Positions 1 through 8,874 of a stretch of 64,000 nucleotides of DNA are shown piece by piece. The position numbers and the translations under genes were made by a program. Source of the stretch: Acidobacteriota bacterium (GTDB taxonomy: Bacteria; Acidobacteriota; UBA6911; RPQK01; JAJDTT01). The notes under the pieces were generated by a model. That model had not been told where the DNA came from. It did no database searches and worked only from the letters and a program-made list of their open reading frames with translations. Where the stretch lies: NCBI GenBank assembly GCA_028874215.1, contig JAPPLF010000080.1, positions 170,111 to 234,110 on the forward strand, written 5' to 3'. The stretch's first letter is position 1. Each line of letters begins with the position of its first letter.

Positions 1-10
1 TTGTGAAGAT

Positions 11-55
11 CGGCGGTTGGAAACCGCCGCTCCTTCGGCGGCAAGAAAGCCGCCG
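11..55. repeat. REP-like double hairpin
   Basis: Two adjacent palindromes lie here. The first has stem CGGCGGTT (11-18) pairing with AACCGCCG (22-29) across a GGA loop. The second has stem CGGCGGC (36-42) pairing with GCCGCCG (49-55). Closely related palindromes occur at 13420-13490 and 46783-47079, so this is one copy of a dispersed repeat family. It sits just past the stop of the minus-strand PQQ gene and could also act as a transcript-end hairpin, although there is no clear T tract. Confidence 0.7.
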
Positions 56-63
56 CTCCCTGA

Positions 64-1464
64 TCACTCGCTGATGCAATAAAGAGCGTCCTGGCTGCGC
101 AGAAAGAGCTGGTTGTCAACGATTACCGGCGACGAGATGAAGAAGTGGTCCGGCATGGAGTTGACCGCCTCGACGTTGTATTCCTCACCCATTTTGAGAA
201 CGATGACGTCACCCTGTTCGCTGGCCAGGTAGAGCCGGCCCCCGGACCCCACCGGCGAGGCCTTGAACTGGTAAGGATTGGGCAGGCGCTGCTGGTGGTA
301 GAAGGGTTTGCCCGTGTCGGCGTCGAAGCAGCTGATGAGTCCCCGGTCCGTCAGCACGTAGAGCTTCCCGTCGGCATAAACGGGACAGGCGGTGTAGGCG
401 TTCCCCCGTTGGTTGGTCCAGAGGACCGCGTCCGTATCGGTCAGGTCACCCGTTCGGTCCAGTCGAATGGCCAGCATGTTGGGACTGCGGTGCCCCGTCA
501 TCACGATCACCGTGTCCCGGTGGCGGACCGGTATGGGGACCGGGTTCAGTCCCAGCCCGCCGCATTCCCAGATCAGGTCGCCGTTGGCGATGTCGTAGCT
601 GCGGACCCGGTTGTCTCCGGTCACAATGACCTGGGTTTTTCCCGAGTGCTCCGTGACCAGCGGAGTGGTCCAGGTGCTCCGCTCGTCCCGGTCGCGGCGC
701 CACAGTTCTATCCCCGTATTTTTGTCCAGAGCCATGATGAAGGACTGGCCTTCATGGTCGAAGTTGAGAATCAGAGTATCGCCGTGAAGGACCGGCGCCG
801 TCCCCTCACCGAAACCGTTGCGCATTCTCATTTTCACGCCGAAGTTCTTTTTCCAGGCCAGATTCCCGTCCAGGTCGTAGACGAAGAGGCCCCGGGAGCC
901 GAAGAAGGCGTAGAGGTGGCGGCCGTCGGTGGCAGCGGAATTGGAGGCGAAGCTGCCGTAACGCCGGTGGTAGCCCTCGTGAGGCGTCTCTTTGGTTGCT
1001 GTCTGCCGCCACAGGATCTTTCCCGTCTCCTTGTCCAGGCACAGGACCTCGAACTTGTGCTCCACCAGGGTCATTTGCATGCGGCGCCGGAATCGTTCCC
1101 GCAAGCGCCGCCGCCGTTCCGGGTCGGGCCTGCCCTCGCCTCCTCTCTCCGCTCGCGGCCGCCGGGGAGGCCGATTCGGACCGCGTCCCGTTGCGTCGGG
1201 GATGGGGGACGTGGGGATGGCGGTGGTCAGGTAGATCCGGTCTTTCCAGATGATGGGTGTGGAATGCCCCTTCCCGGGGATGGGAGTCATCCACTTGACG
1301 TTTTGGGTGGTGCCCCACCGGACCGGCGCTCCCGTGCGGGCCATGCCGGTGTTGTCGGGACCGCGCCAGTTGGGCCATTGGTCATCGAAATCGGCCGGGG
1401 GCGGAGACGCGGCGGCCAGCGACAAGCCCAGGATACCGGCAAAGATCAAAGATGTTCTTTTCAT
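64..1464 (-). CDS. Exported PQQ-like beta-propeller protein
   Basis: The 466-residue protein has an N-terminal signal peptide (Lys-Arg followed by a hydrophobic run to about residue 19) and then the WPNWRGP opening typical of exported PQQ-binding-like (WD40/pyrrolo-quinoline) propellers. Repeated blade motifs such as CLDKETGKILW and DIANGDLIWECGG follow. An unusual Pro/Arg-rich basic insert lies at about residues 93-130. A strong ribosome site (GGGAGGGAG) precedes the ATG. A paralogue is encoded at 28047-29396. Such proteins are periplasmic and many lack a proven cofactor, so the substrate is unknown. It is divergently oriented from the next gene across a 191-bp spacer. Confidence 0.85.
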   Translation of the reverse strand: MKRTSLIFAGILGLSLAAASPPPADFDDQWPNWRGPDNTGMARTGAPVRWGTTQNVKWMTPIPGKGHSTPIIWKDRIYLTTAIPTSPIPDATGRGPNRPPRRPRAERGGEGRPDPERRRRLRERFRRRMQMTLVEHKFEVLCLDKETGKILWRQTATKETPHEGYHRRYGSFASNSAATDGRHLYAFFGSRGLFVYDLDGNLAWKKNFGVKMRMRNGFGEGTAPVLHGDTLILNFDHEGQSFIMALDKNTGIELWRRDRDERSTWTTPLVTEHSGKTQVIVTGDNRVRSYDIANGDLIWECGGLGLNPVPIPVRHRDTVIVMTGHRSPNMLAIRLDRTGDLTDTDAVLWTNQRGNAYTACPVYADGKLYVLTDRGLISCFDADTGKPFYHQQRLPNPYQFKASPVGSGGRLYLASEQGDVIVLKMGEEYNVEAVNSMPDHFFISSPVIVDNQLFLRSQDALYCISE

Positions 1465-1584
1465 GAATTCTCCCTCCCAGCATCGTCAGGCTTGGTACCG
1501 GTTCCAAGAGACGGCGGGTCTGTTCGCGACAATAGCAGTCCCTGGCGAAAGTCGCCACGCCGGTCCCGCGGTTTTGGCGACCCG

Positions 1585-1605
1585 TATAATTCGGGCTGCT
1601 ACAAT
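1585..1605 (+). promoter_or_regulatory. Candidate -10 elements
   Basis: The divergent spacer contains TATAAT (1585-1590) and TACAAT (1600-1605), 50-70 bp upstream of the ATG at 1656. No convincing -35 box sits at the right distance, so this is only a candidate. Confidence 0.25.
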
Positions 1606-1655
1606 ACGGCGCTGCGATTGCAACGATTGAGGATTGGAACCGAGGAGAACTCGAA

Positions 1656-3089
1656 ATGAATCAGATCTACACCCTGTTCACCGTCATGACTCTCTCTCTG
1701 GCCACCGCCATCGCCGGCGTCATCGACATCGGCTCGCGCCGGGAGTTGTTCGTGGACCAGCACATGATCCACGAGATCACGGGCGACGCCCGCCTTCAAT
1801 TGCATCGGCCCGAGCCACAGGAAGTGGTCCTCGTGACGGGCGAGCCCTGGGAGGGGAACACCAGCGCCTACTACACCATCTTCCAGGACGGCGATCTGTA
1901 CCGTATGTACTACCGCGGATCGAACTGGGATGTGGAGGCCAGGAAGGCCACTCATCCGGAGGTGACCTGTTATGCCGAGAGCCGTGACGGGATCAATTGG
2001 ACCAAGCCCAATCTGGGGATTGTGGAGTACGAAGGATCGAAACAGAACAACATCATCCTGGACGGGATCGGCACCCATTGTTTCGTTGCCTTCAAGGACG
2101 GCAATCCCGACGCTCCGCCGGAGGCGCGTTACAAGGGGATCTCCCGGGGCCGTCCTCTGGGAAAGAAGGGACTCTACGTCTACCAGTCTCCCGACGGCAT
2201 CCATTGGAAACTGATCCGGAACGAGCCGGTCATCACCGAAGGGGCATTCGATTCTCAGAATCTGGCTTTCTGGGATCCCCGAATCGGCAAGTACCGCGAG
2301 TACCACCGCATCTTCGTCAACCGGGTACGCGCCATCATGACCGGCACCTCCGACGACTTCGTCAACTGGACCGACCCAGTGCTCCTGAAATACCCGGGCG
2401 CGCCCAACCAGCACCTCTACACCAACGCCATCCAGGCCTATCACCGGGCGCCCCACATCCTCATCGGATTTCCCACGCGCTATCTGCCTGACGAGGGGCA
2501 GCGGGTGGAGCCCATCTTCATGGCCAGCCGCGACGGGCTCACCTTCCACCGTTGGAACGACCCGGTAATTCCCGAAACCGCGCCCAAGGACCGCGCGGGG
2601 AACCGCAGCAACTACATGACTTGGGGCCTCCTGGAACTGCCGGACCGCCCCGGCGAGATGTCGGTGTACGCCTCCGAGGCGTACTACGAAGGGCCGGACA
2701 CGCGGCTGCGGCGTTTCAGCTTTCGCAGCGACGGTTTCGTGTCGGCCAGCGGCGGCCCCGGAGGCGGGGATCTGGTCACCCACGCGCTCAAGTTCTCGGG
2801 CAGCCGTCTCGAGGTGAATTTCCGGGCCCGCCCCGGAGGTCAGCTTCGGGTGGAGTTTCAGGACCAGGAGGGCGCTCCGATACCGGGCTATTCCCTGGTC
2901 GATTGCCCGGCCCTGACCGGCGATTCAACCCGGATCATCGTCAACTGGAAACAGTGTCCCTGCAGCCAGGAAACTCCCAGCGAAGAAGAGACGATCCAGC
3001 CCGACGTTGGATCCCTGGCCGGACAGACGATCCGGATCCGGTTCCGCCTGGAAAACGCGGACCTCTACTCCTTCCGCTTCAGCGACTGA
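1656..3089 (+). CDS. Exported glycosidase-like five-bladed propeller protein
   Basis: The 477-residue protein begins with a signal peptide (hydrophobic residues about 5-20) and continues with repeats of the type ESRDGINWTKPNLG and YQSPDGIHWKL. These resemble the blades of GH32/GH43-like five-bladed propellers found in many secreted proteins of Planctomycetes and Acidobacteria. The C-terminal 100 residues look like a beta-sandwich. It shares its overall plan with the protein at 53176-54759 (RRELFVDQ versus RRELMLDD near the N-terminus, and the same ending ADLYS.(K/R)F). Catalytic residues are not evident, so a carbohydrate role is only inferred. GAGGAG lies upstream of the ATG. Confidence 0.7.
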   Translation: MNQIYTLFTVMTLSLATAIAGVIDIGSRRELFVDQHMIHEITGDARLQLHRPEPQEVVLVTGEPWEGNTSAYYTIFQDGDLYRMYYRGSNWDVEARKATHPEVTCYAESRDGINWTKPNLGIVEYEGSKQNNIILDGIGTHCFVAFKDGNPDAPPEARYKGISRGRPLGKKGLYVYQSPDGIHWKLIRNEPVITEGAFDSQNLAFWDPRIGKYREYHRIFVNRVRAIMTGTSDDFVNWTDPVLLKYPGAPNQHLYTNAIQAYHRAPHILIGFPTRYLPDEGQRVEPIFMASRDGLTFHRWNDPVIPETAPKDRAGNRSNYMTWGLLELPDRPGEMSVYASEAYYEGPDTRLRRFSFRSDGFVSASGGPGGGDLVTHALKFSGSRLEVNFRARPGGQLRVEFQDQEGAPIPGYSLVDCPALTGDSTRIIVNWKQCPCSQETPSEEETIQPDVGSLAGQTIRIRFRLENADLYSFRFSD

Positions 3090-3115
3090 GGGTTCAGGGA
3101 TGCCAGCGAGCGCAG

Positions 3116-3139
3116 GGGCGGCCCTCGTGGCCGCCCTTT
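3116..3139. terminator. Bidirectional terminator hairpin between convergent genes
   Basis: A perfect 8-bp stem, GGGCGGCC (3116-3123) with GGCCGCCC (3129-3136), flanks a 5-base loop and is followed by TTT. It lies between the convergent stops at 3089 and 3145. The T tract is short. Confidence 0.6.
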
Positions 3140-3144
3140 GCCGT

Positions 3145-4092
3145 TCAGGCCGATCGGTCGGTGTGCAGCAGGTCGACCAACTGAAGAAAAAGGCGATCGC
3201 GGCGCGACTGCCGCTCCTCGATCCGTTCGGGAGTGTATTCGTAGATTCCCCGTCCGCTCTTGACTCCATAGTGCCCTTCCTGCACCAGGCGGCCCACGGC
3301 GGGCGGCAGCTTCCGGCTTGACGCGATCTCCTTCAGCAGGACGCCGAAGACGTGCCCGGTGATGTCGAGGCCGGCGAAGTCCGCGATCTCGAAGGGTCCG
3401 GCTGCGGCCAGGCGGAGCCCGATGCTGGCGCTCACCGCCTGGTCGACCTGTTCCGGGGTGGCGACGCCCTGTTCCACCAGATCCCAGATCTCCCGGAAGA
3501 CGGCGGCCTGAATCCGGTTGACCAGGAACCCGGGAACTTCCTTGTGAAGCCGGATCGCCAGCTTGCCGTTCCGCTCCAGCAGGGCCATGGTCCTCCCAAC
3601 GGTTTCCTCATCGGTCTCGCGGCCGGGCACGACTTCCACCAGGGGGATGATGTGGGGCGGATTGAACCAGTGGGTGACCAGCGTCCGTTGGGGATGCCGG
3701 AGACTGCGGGCCATCTCGGTCATGGGAAAGGTGGAGGTGTTGCTGGCCAGGACCGTCTCCTGGGAAACGAGATCCTCCAGCCGTTTGAACAGATCCTTCT
3801 TCGTGGGAAGATCTTCCCGGATCGCCTCCACGACGAAATCGGCTCCCTGGACGGATGGTTCCAACTCGGAGACAACCTCGATCCGGCCGAGCACCACCTC
3901 CGGGTCCAGTCCCGGGGGGAGACCCAGCCGGGCCTTCTGTTCCATATTGCCGCGGATCCGGTCCTTCAGCGTGTCCCGCGCCCGGGCTGCGGAATCGTAG
4001 CAGCGGACGCGATGGCCGGTTGAGGCGAAGATCTGGGCGATCCCGTGCCCCATGGTTCCCAGGCCCAGTACGGCGATACGTTCGGAACCCAT
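3145..4092 (-). CDS. 3-hydroxyacyl-CoA dehydrogenase family protein
   Basis: The 315-residue NAD-dependent dehydrogenase opens with a Rossmann fold (GLGTMG at residues 10-15). It has the family's active-site segments SNTSTFPMTEMA and THWFNPPHIIPLVEV, which supply the catalytic His and the surrounding Asn-Pro, and a C-terminal dimer domain beginning PGFLVNRIQ. The frame stays open upstream, but the ATG at 4092 is chosen because the upstream part only overlaps the aminotransferase gene, whose stop lies 5 bp before. It is the last gene of a three-gene operon. The substrate may be a 3-hydroxy acid or hydroxyacyl-CoA and cannot be fixed from sequence. Confidence 0.88.
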   Translation of the reverse strand: MGSERIAVLGLGTMGHGIAQIFASTGHRVRCYDSAARARDTLKDRIRGNMEQKARLGLPPGLDPEVVLGRIEVVSELEPSVQGADFVVEAIREDLPTKKDLFKRLEDLVSQETVLASNTSTFPMTEMARSLRHPQRTLVTHWFNPPHIIPLVEVVPGRETDEETVGRTMALLERNGKLAIRLHKEVPGFLVNRIQAAVFREIWDLVEQGVATPEQVDQAVSASIGLRLAAAGPFEIADFAGLDITGHVFGVLLKEIASSRKLPPAVGRLVQEGHYGVKSGRGIYEYTPERIEERQSRRDRLFLQLVDLLHTDRSA

Positions 4093-4097
4093 GGGAC

Positions 4098-5084
4098 TCA
4101 ACTCGTTCCGGCGCCGGACGCGACAGTCGCCCGTCCCATGATCTGACCGATGATGTCCAGGCCGACCTTCTCGCTCCAGGCGTCCATGAGGCGGTGGAAA
4201 ACAGGTCCGCCAGCCTTGCCGTCCCCGATGACCGCCCCGTTGATCCGGGTCACCGGAGCAAGGCAATAGGGTGTGGTCAGAAGGAGCGCCTCGTCGGCGT
4301 TCATCACGTCGTAGACTTGGAAGTCCCGCTGCTCGAAGGGAATGCCCAACTCCCGGCAGAGCTCGGAGACGGTCAGCAGGGTCACTCCCGGCAGAGTGTT
4401 GCGAGAGGTGGGAGCGACGACTGCGCCATCCTGCACGATGGCGAAGTTTGAGCCGCTGGTCTCAGTCACGTTTCCGTCCAGATCCAGCAACAGAGTGATT
4501 CCCCGGGGATCCACCTGTTGGGTCTCCTGGTCCGCCAGCCACATGTGCATTCGGCTGCGATGTTTGATCTTGGAGTCCACGCATTGAGGAGGGTAGTGGC
4601 GGATCGAGGGAGTGACCACGTGAGCCCCCTCCGTGAAGAGATGGGTGAAGGCCTCGAACGGAACGGGGAAGGTGTGGATGCATAGGGTGGGCACCATCTG
4701 CTTGGGGGTTCCAGGCAGTGCGGAATAGGAGGCGATCTCCCCGGCCGTCATGAAGTGAACCAGCGATAGTTCCCGGTCGGGAGGAAGGAGCCTCGTGTTG
4801 TGGCGGACCAGTTCCCGGGAGATCTCCTCCGTCCGGTCCCGGCCGAAGGGAGGCTGGATCCGGGTGTACCGGGCTGACCGGTAGAACCGGTCGACGTGAT
4901 CTTCCAACCGGAAGGGTTTGTGGTGGAACGTACGCGTCATGTCCGTCACGGTGGCTCCCAGGATGATTCCTGCGTCGAATATGGCAATGGAGGCCTGGGA
5001 AGCCGGGACCATTCGGTCCTTGAGGAAGACCAGCGGTTCCTGGCCGGCGCCGGAGTCCGGAATGAGGGAAATCTGGCTTGACAT
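4098..5084 (-). CDS. Class IV (fold-type IV) PLP aminotransferase
   Basis: The 328-residue protein resembles branched-chain or D-amino-acid aminotransferases and 4-amino-4-deoxychorismate lyase. The probable PLP lysine is K174 in the DSKIKHRSR segment. The C-terminal phosphate-binding region includes ETSGSNFAIV and LPGVTLLTV, which are typical of the class. It lies 3 bp downstream of the aldo/keto reductase stop and 5 bp upstream of the dehydrogenase, so the three are probably co-transcribed. The amino donor and acceptor are unknown. Confidence 0.88.
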   Translation of the reverse strand: MSSQISLIPDSGAGQEPLVFLKDRMVPASQASIAIFDAGIILGATVTDMTRTFHHKPFRLEDHVDRFYRSARYTRIQPPFGRDRTEEISRELVRHNTRLLPPDRELSLVHFMTAGEIASYSALPGTPKQMVPTLCIHTFPVPFEAFTHLFTEGAHVVTPSIRHYPPQCVDSKIKHRSRMHMWLADQETQQVDPRGITLLLDLDGNVTETSGSNFAIVQDGAVVAPTSRNTLPGVTLLTVSELCRELGIPFEQRDFQVYDVMNADEALLLTTPYCLAPVTRINGAVIGDGKAGGPVFHRLMDAWSEKVGLDIIGQIMGRATVASGAGTS

Positions 5085-5087
5085 GGT

Positions 5088-6077
5088 TTAGAGCTCCGTT
5101 CCTATGTGTTGTTCCTGAATCTCCTGAACGCGAACGATCGATGACGGGTCAAACTCCAGGCCGGCCGCCTGCAGATTATCCTCCAGCTCGGCGATGGTCA
5201 TGGCGCCAGGAATGGTTGTCGCGACCTGGTCCTGGGAGACGCAGTAGCCCAGAGCGGCTTGTGCCGGAGAGCAACCCAGTTTGCGGTGGAGGAAGTGGAA
5301 GCGTTCCGAAGCTTCGACCAGTGACAGATGCCTCTCACGCGGCCAGGTGGATCGAACGTCCGAAGTGGAGTCGAATACCGTATCCTGCGTGAATCGGCCG
5401 GTCAGATAGCCAAAGAAAAAGGGCTCGCGGCAGACGACGCCCACATCCAGTTGCTTGAGCCTGGGGAGGATACGCCGGCGGGCGCTCCAACTCAGCAGAT
5501 TGAACCGGAGTTGGACGACTTCCACTTCTTCCTCTTCGCAAAGCGGCAGGAAGAAGGATTCGCTCTCCGCGTGGGATGCGGGGAACGAGATCCCGTAGGC
5601 GCGAATGATCCCCCGCCTCTTGAGTTCCTTGAGGGCCGCCAATCCCGAAGGTTGGTAGAGGCCGGCTTCGGGGGAGTGCAGGACGTAGACGTCGATGTAT
5701 TCGGTGCCGAGGCGCTCCAGGGACTCTTCGTAGTGAGCCATGATGTAGTCACCCGAGTAGTCGCTGGTATAGCGCTTGTCCTTCAGGAATATTCCCACTT
5801 TGGTGGAGACGATGACCTCTTCCCGGCGGTTCCGGATGACCTCTCCCACCAGCCGCTCTGAATGGCCGTCGCCGTACCAGGGGGCCGTGTCCAGGAAGTT
5901 GACTCCCTGATCCAGGGCTTGGCGGAGCATTCGCAACGATTCGGCATCGTCCACCTGGCCGTACCCGGAGATGGTCCCGTCCCGCTCCATGGGCCCCCCG
6001 ATCCCCCAGCATCCCAGGCCCACGACCGAAACCTGCATGCCGGTCCTGCCCAGCCGTTTGGTCCTCAGTCGGCTCAT
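5088..6077 (-). CDS. Aldo/keto reductase
   Basis: The 329-residue NADPH-dependent TIM-barrel oxidoreductase has the expected tetrad: Asp in NFLDTAPWYG, Tyr in the same segment, Lys in VSTKVG and His in YVLHSP. The overall layout is closest to the galactose-dehydrogenase-like branch of the AKR family. The frame extends to 6311, but the ATG at 6077 fits the family start (RLGRTGMQVSVVGLGCWG) and avoids overlap with the divergent reductase gene. It is the first gene of the operon with the aminotransferase and the hydroxyacyl-CoA dehydrogenase. Confidence 0.9.
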   Translation of the reverse strand: MSRLRTKRLGRTGMQVSVVGLGCWGIGGPMERDGTISGYGQVDDAESLRMLRQALDQGVNFLDTAPWYGDGHSERLVGEVIRNRREEVIVSTKVGIFLKDKRYTSDYSGDYIMAHYEESLERLGTEYIDVYVLHSPEAGLYQPSGLAALKELKRRGIIRAYGISFPASHAESESFFLPLCEEEEVEVVQLRFNLLSWSARRRILPRLKQLDVGVVCREPFFFGYLTGRFTQDTVFDSTSDVRSTWPRERHLSLVEASERFHFLHRKLGCSPAQAALGYCVSQDQVATTIPGAMTIAELEDNLQAAGLEFDPSSIVRVQEIQEQHIGTEL

Positions 6078-6252
6078 GATCCGTAAGTGTAGCAGTCCGG
6101 AGCGAAAGTCTCGTCTCCTGGCGATGGACCCGCGACGGTCCGATCCGGACGCTTCGCGGCGGACCGAATTGAATCGGATGAGCCGCCGAAATAAAATGGG
6201 TAGCAGCCGTTCGGGCGGTCGGAACAGCATGACTGTCGGCGGAAAGATCGCG

Positions 6253-7683
6253 ATGAGGACCCGCACACACTTTCCCCTCGGCAGCGCTGAGCGCCCCCTC
6301 CGCGTTGCCATCGTCGGCTCGGGGCCATCCGGTTTCTACGCCGCCGACGCTCTCTTCAAGCAAAAGGGTGTGCATCTGCGCATCGACATGTTCGAGCGCA
6401 TGGCCATGCCGTACGGGCTGGTTCGTTACGGAGTGGCGCCGGACCACCAGAGCATCAAGCGGGTCATCCGCAGCTACGCGATGACGGCGCGTGACCCCCG
6501 GTTCAGGTTCTTCGGCAACGTTCAGGTGGGGCACGACCTGCCGGTGGAGCAGTTGCGCAAGCACTTCGACCAGGTTGTCTACGCTTTTGGTTGCAGTTCG
6601 GACCGGCGGTTGGGCATCCCGGGGGAGGACCTTCCGGGCAGTCACACGGCGACGGAATTCGTGGCCTGGTACAACGGGCATCCCGATCACCGCAACGACC
6701 GGTTCGACCTCTCCGGCAGCCGGGTGGCCGTGGTGGGTGTCGGCAACGTGGCCATGGACGTGACCCGGATTCTGGTCAAGGATCCGGAGGAGCTGGCCTC
6801 CACCGACATCGCCCACTACGCTCTGGACACCCTGCGCATGAGCAGAATCAAGGAAGTCCTGGTATTGGGACGCCGGGGACCGGTCCAGGCCAAGTTCACT
6901 CCCAAGGAAATCCAGGAGATCGGGAGTCTGCCGGACGTGGACGTGATGGTGCGTAAGCGTGACCTGGAGCTGGACGACTGCTCTCTGGACGAGATGCGGG
7001 CGAAAAAGCCGGCGCACCGCAACGTGCAGTACATGATGGAGCGGGCCCGGCTGGGGGCCCAAGGGGGGTCGCGCCGCGTCCTCTTGCAGTTTCTTGCTTC
7101 GCCGGTAGAGATCCTCTCCACCAATGGGAGGGTGAGTGCGGTACGGGTCGAGCGAAATCGTCTTGTGGCCGACGAGCAGGGCTGGATCCGGTCCGTGGGG
7201 ACGGGAGTCAGCGAAATCGTCCCCGTGGATCTGGTGTTCCGATCCGTGGGTTACCGCGGTGTGCCCCTTCCGGGAATCCCGTTCGATGATCGTAAAGGGG
7301 TCATTCCCAGCGCCCATGGACGTGTCCTGAACCGCCGCGGTGAAGCGAACGGCACAAGCGAGTACGTCGTCGGTTGGATCAAGCGCGGTCCCACCGGGCT
7401 CATCGGAACCAACAAGGGAGATTCGGCGGAAACCGTTCGGAGCATGATGGAGGATATCCGCGGCAGGGAAGCCCTGCCGCTTTCCGAAGGTGCGGACGAA
7501 GCCGTGTCACGCCTCCTGCTGGAACGGGGAATCCGTCCGATTCGGTTCTCGGACTGGAACATCATCGACCGGATAGAGCTGGAGCGGGGCCGTCGCCGAG
7601 GCAAGCTGAGAGAGAAGATCACCGATCCGACGGAAATCGCCAGTTTGCTGGACGGCCGGCGCCGGCGTGTAGCGGTCGGCTGA
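6253..7683 (+). CDS. Ferredoxin-NADP(+) reductase, adrenodoxin reductase type
   Basis: The 476-residue FAD protein matches the FprA/adrenodoxin reductase family. The FAD-binding GSGPSG motif is at residues 22-27, it contains the EVAPDH-type segment as YGVAPDHQSIKRV, and it has the NADP-binding GVGNVAMDVTRIL segment. The C-terminal GWIKRGPTGLIGTN is a hallmark of the family. It probably passes electrons between NADPH and a ferredoxin. The start is uncertain, with an alternative ATG at 6229. It is transcribed away from the aldo/keto reductase across about 175 bp. Confidence 0.92.
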   Translation: MRTRTHFPLGSAERPLRVAIVGSGPSGFYAADALFKQKGVHLRIDMFERMAMPYGLVRYGVAPDHQSIKRVIRSYAMTARDPRFRFFGNVQVGHDLPVEQLRKHFDQVVYAFGCSSDRRLGIPGEDLPGSHTATEFVAWYNGHPDHRNDRFDLSGSRVAVVGVGNVAMDVTRILVKDPEELASTDIAHYALDTLRMSRIKEVLVLGRRGPVQAKFTPKEIQEIGSLPDVDVMVRKRDLELDDCSLDEMRAKKPAHRNVQYMMERARLGAQGGSRRVLLQFLASPVEILSTNGRVSAVRVERNRLVADEQGWIRSVGTGVSEIVPVDLVFRSVGYRGVPLPGIPFDDRKGVIPSAHGRVLNRRGEANGTSEYVVGWIKRGPTGLIGTNKGDSAETVRSMMEDIRGREALPLSEGADEAVSRLLLERGIRPIRFSDWNIIDRIELERGRRRGKLREKITDPTEIASLLDGRRRRVAVG

Positions 7684-7750
7684 AACGCCGGCAGGTCCGA
7701 GGCGGATTTCCCAGCCGAATAGCAGTTCCCTAAAAAGAGAGGATGAGGAC

Positions 7751-8842
7751 ATGGGAACCATTCGCCGTCGCGAGTTCGGGCAAGTCCTGGCGGCCACCGG
7801 GTTGGGGCTCGCGACCGGAACTTCCCGTTCCGAGGCCGCCGGCCGGAAGGAACACCGCATCCCGCTGGGGTTCGACAACTACTCCATTCGGGCGCTGGAA
7901 TGGAAGGCGCCGCGCCTGATCGAGTATGCCGCCGAGTTGGAGTTGGACTCCTGCCTGCTCTCGGACCTCTACGTCTACGACAGTCACGACGAGTCCTATC
8001 TCGGCGAAATTCGGGCGCAGGCGAACGGTGCGGGCATCCAACTTCACGTCGGGACGGGAAGCATCTGTCCCACCTCTTCCAGTTTCAAGACCGATTTCGG
8101 CAGTGCGGAGGAACATCTGGCGCTCACCATCCGGATCGCCCGGATTCTGAGGTCGCCGGTGGCCCGCTGCTTCCTGGGCAGCCGCCAGGATCGCCTGGGG
8201 CCCGAGGGAATCGAACCCCACATGAAAAGCACCGTCCAGGTGTTGCGGAAACTGCGGGGCCCGGCGCTGGAAGCGGGAGTCCGCATCGCCATCGAGAACC
8301 ACGCCGGCGACATGCAGGCCCGGGAAACGGTCCGGGTCATCGAAGAGGCGGGGACCGATTTCGTGGGCGCGACGGTGGATTCGGGAAACGCCACCTGGAG
8401 TCTGGAAGATCCGGTCCGGAATCTGGAGATCCTGGGTCCCTACGCCGCCTCCAGCGGCATCCGGGATTCCATGGTCTGGGAGGACGAATCCGGTGCCCGG
8501 GTCCAGTGGGCGGCGATGGGGGACGGCTGCGTCGACCTGGAGACCTACATGGAACGGTTCGCCCGGCTCTGTCCCGGCGTCCCCATCCAGCTGGAGACCA
8601 TTTCCGGGGTGCAGAGATCCGTTCCCTATCTGCAGAGGGACTTCTGGAATCCGTACCCGGCGGCCCTGGCCCAGGATTTCGCCGCCTTCGTGGCCCTGGC
8701 CAGACGGGGCACGCCGTTGAAGCCTTTTGCGGTTCCGGAGGACGCCGATGCCCAAAAGGCCACTGCCGCTTTCCAGAAAGCGGAGTTGGAACGCAGCGTG
8801 CGATACTGCAGGGAGGTCCTGGGGCTGGGCTTGAAGTCATAG
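7751..8842 (+). CDS. Exported sugar phosphate isomerase/epimerase-like TIM barrel
   Basis: The 363-residue protein starts with a twin-arginine-like signal (RRREFGQVLAATGLGLATG) and continues as an AP-endonuclease-2 type TIM barrel. Metal-site candidates include the Glu and His of IAIENHAGD and the Asp of ATVDSGN. It precedes the enolase-superfamily gene by 32 bp, which suggests joint action on a sugar or sugar acid. Export by Tat is inferred only from the N-terminus. Confidence 0.8.
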   Translation: MGTIRRREFGQVLAATGLGLATGTSRSEAAGRKEHRIPLGFDNYSIRALEWKAPRLIEYAAELELDSCLLSDLYVYDSHDESYLGEIRAQANGAGIQLHVGTGSICPTSSSFKTDFGSAEEHLALTIRIARILRSPVARCFLGSRQDRLGPEGIEPHMKSTVQVLRKLRGPALEAGVRIAIENHAGDMQARETVRVIEEAGTDFVGATVDSGNATWSLEDPVRNLEILGPYAASSGIRDSMVWEDESGARVQWAAMGDGCVDLETYMERFARLCPGVPIQLETISGVQRSVPYLQRDFWNPYPAALAQDFAAFVALARRGTPLKPFAVPEDADAQKATAAFQKAELERSVRYCREVLGLGLKS

Positions 8843-8874
8843 TTGCGATCCGTCGAGGAGGTGTGAACCGGAAA

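Noticed and set aside
145..1659. Long open frame on the plus strand opposite the PQQ-like gene
   Set aside because: Its translation lacks any domain, and the minus strand has a signal peptide, propeller repeats and a strong ribosome site. High GC makes long antisense frames common.
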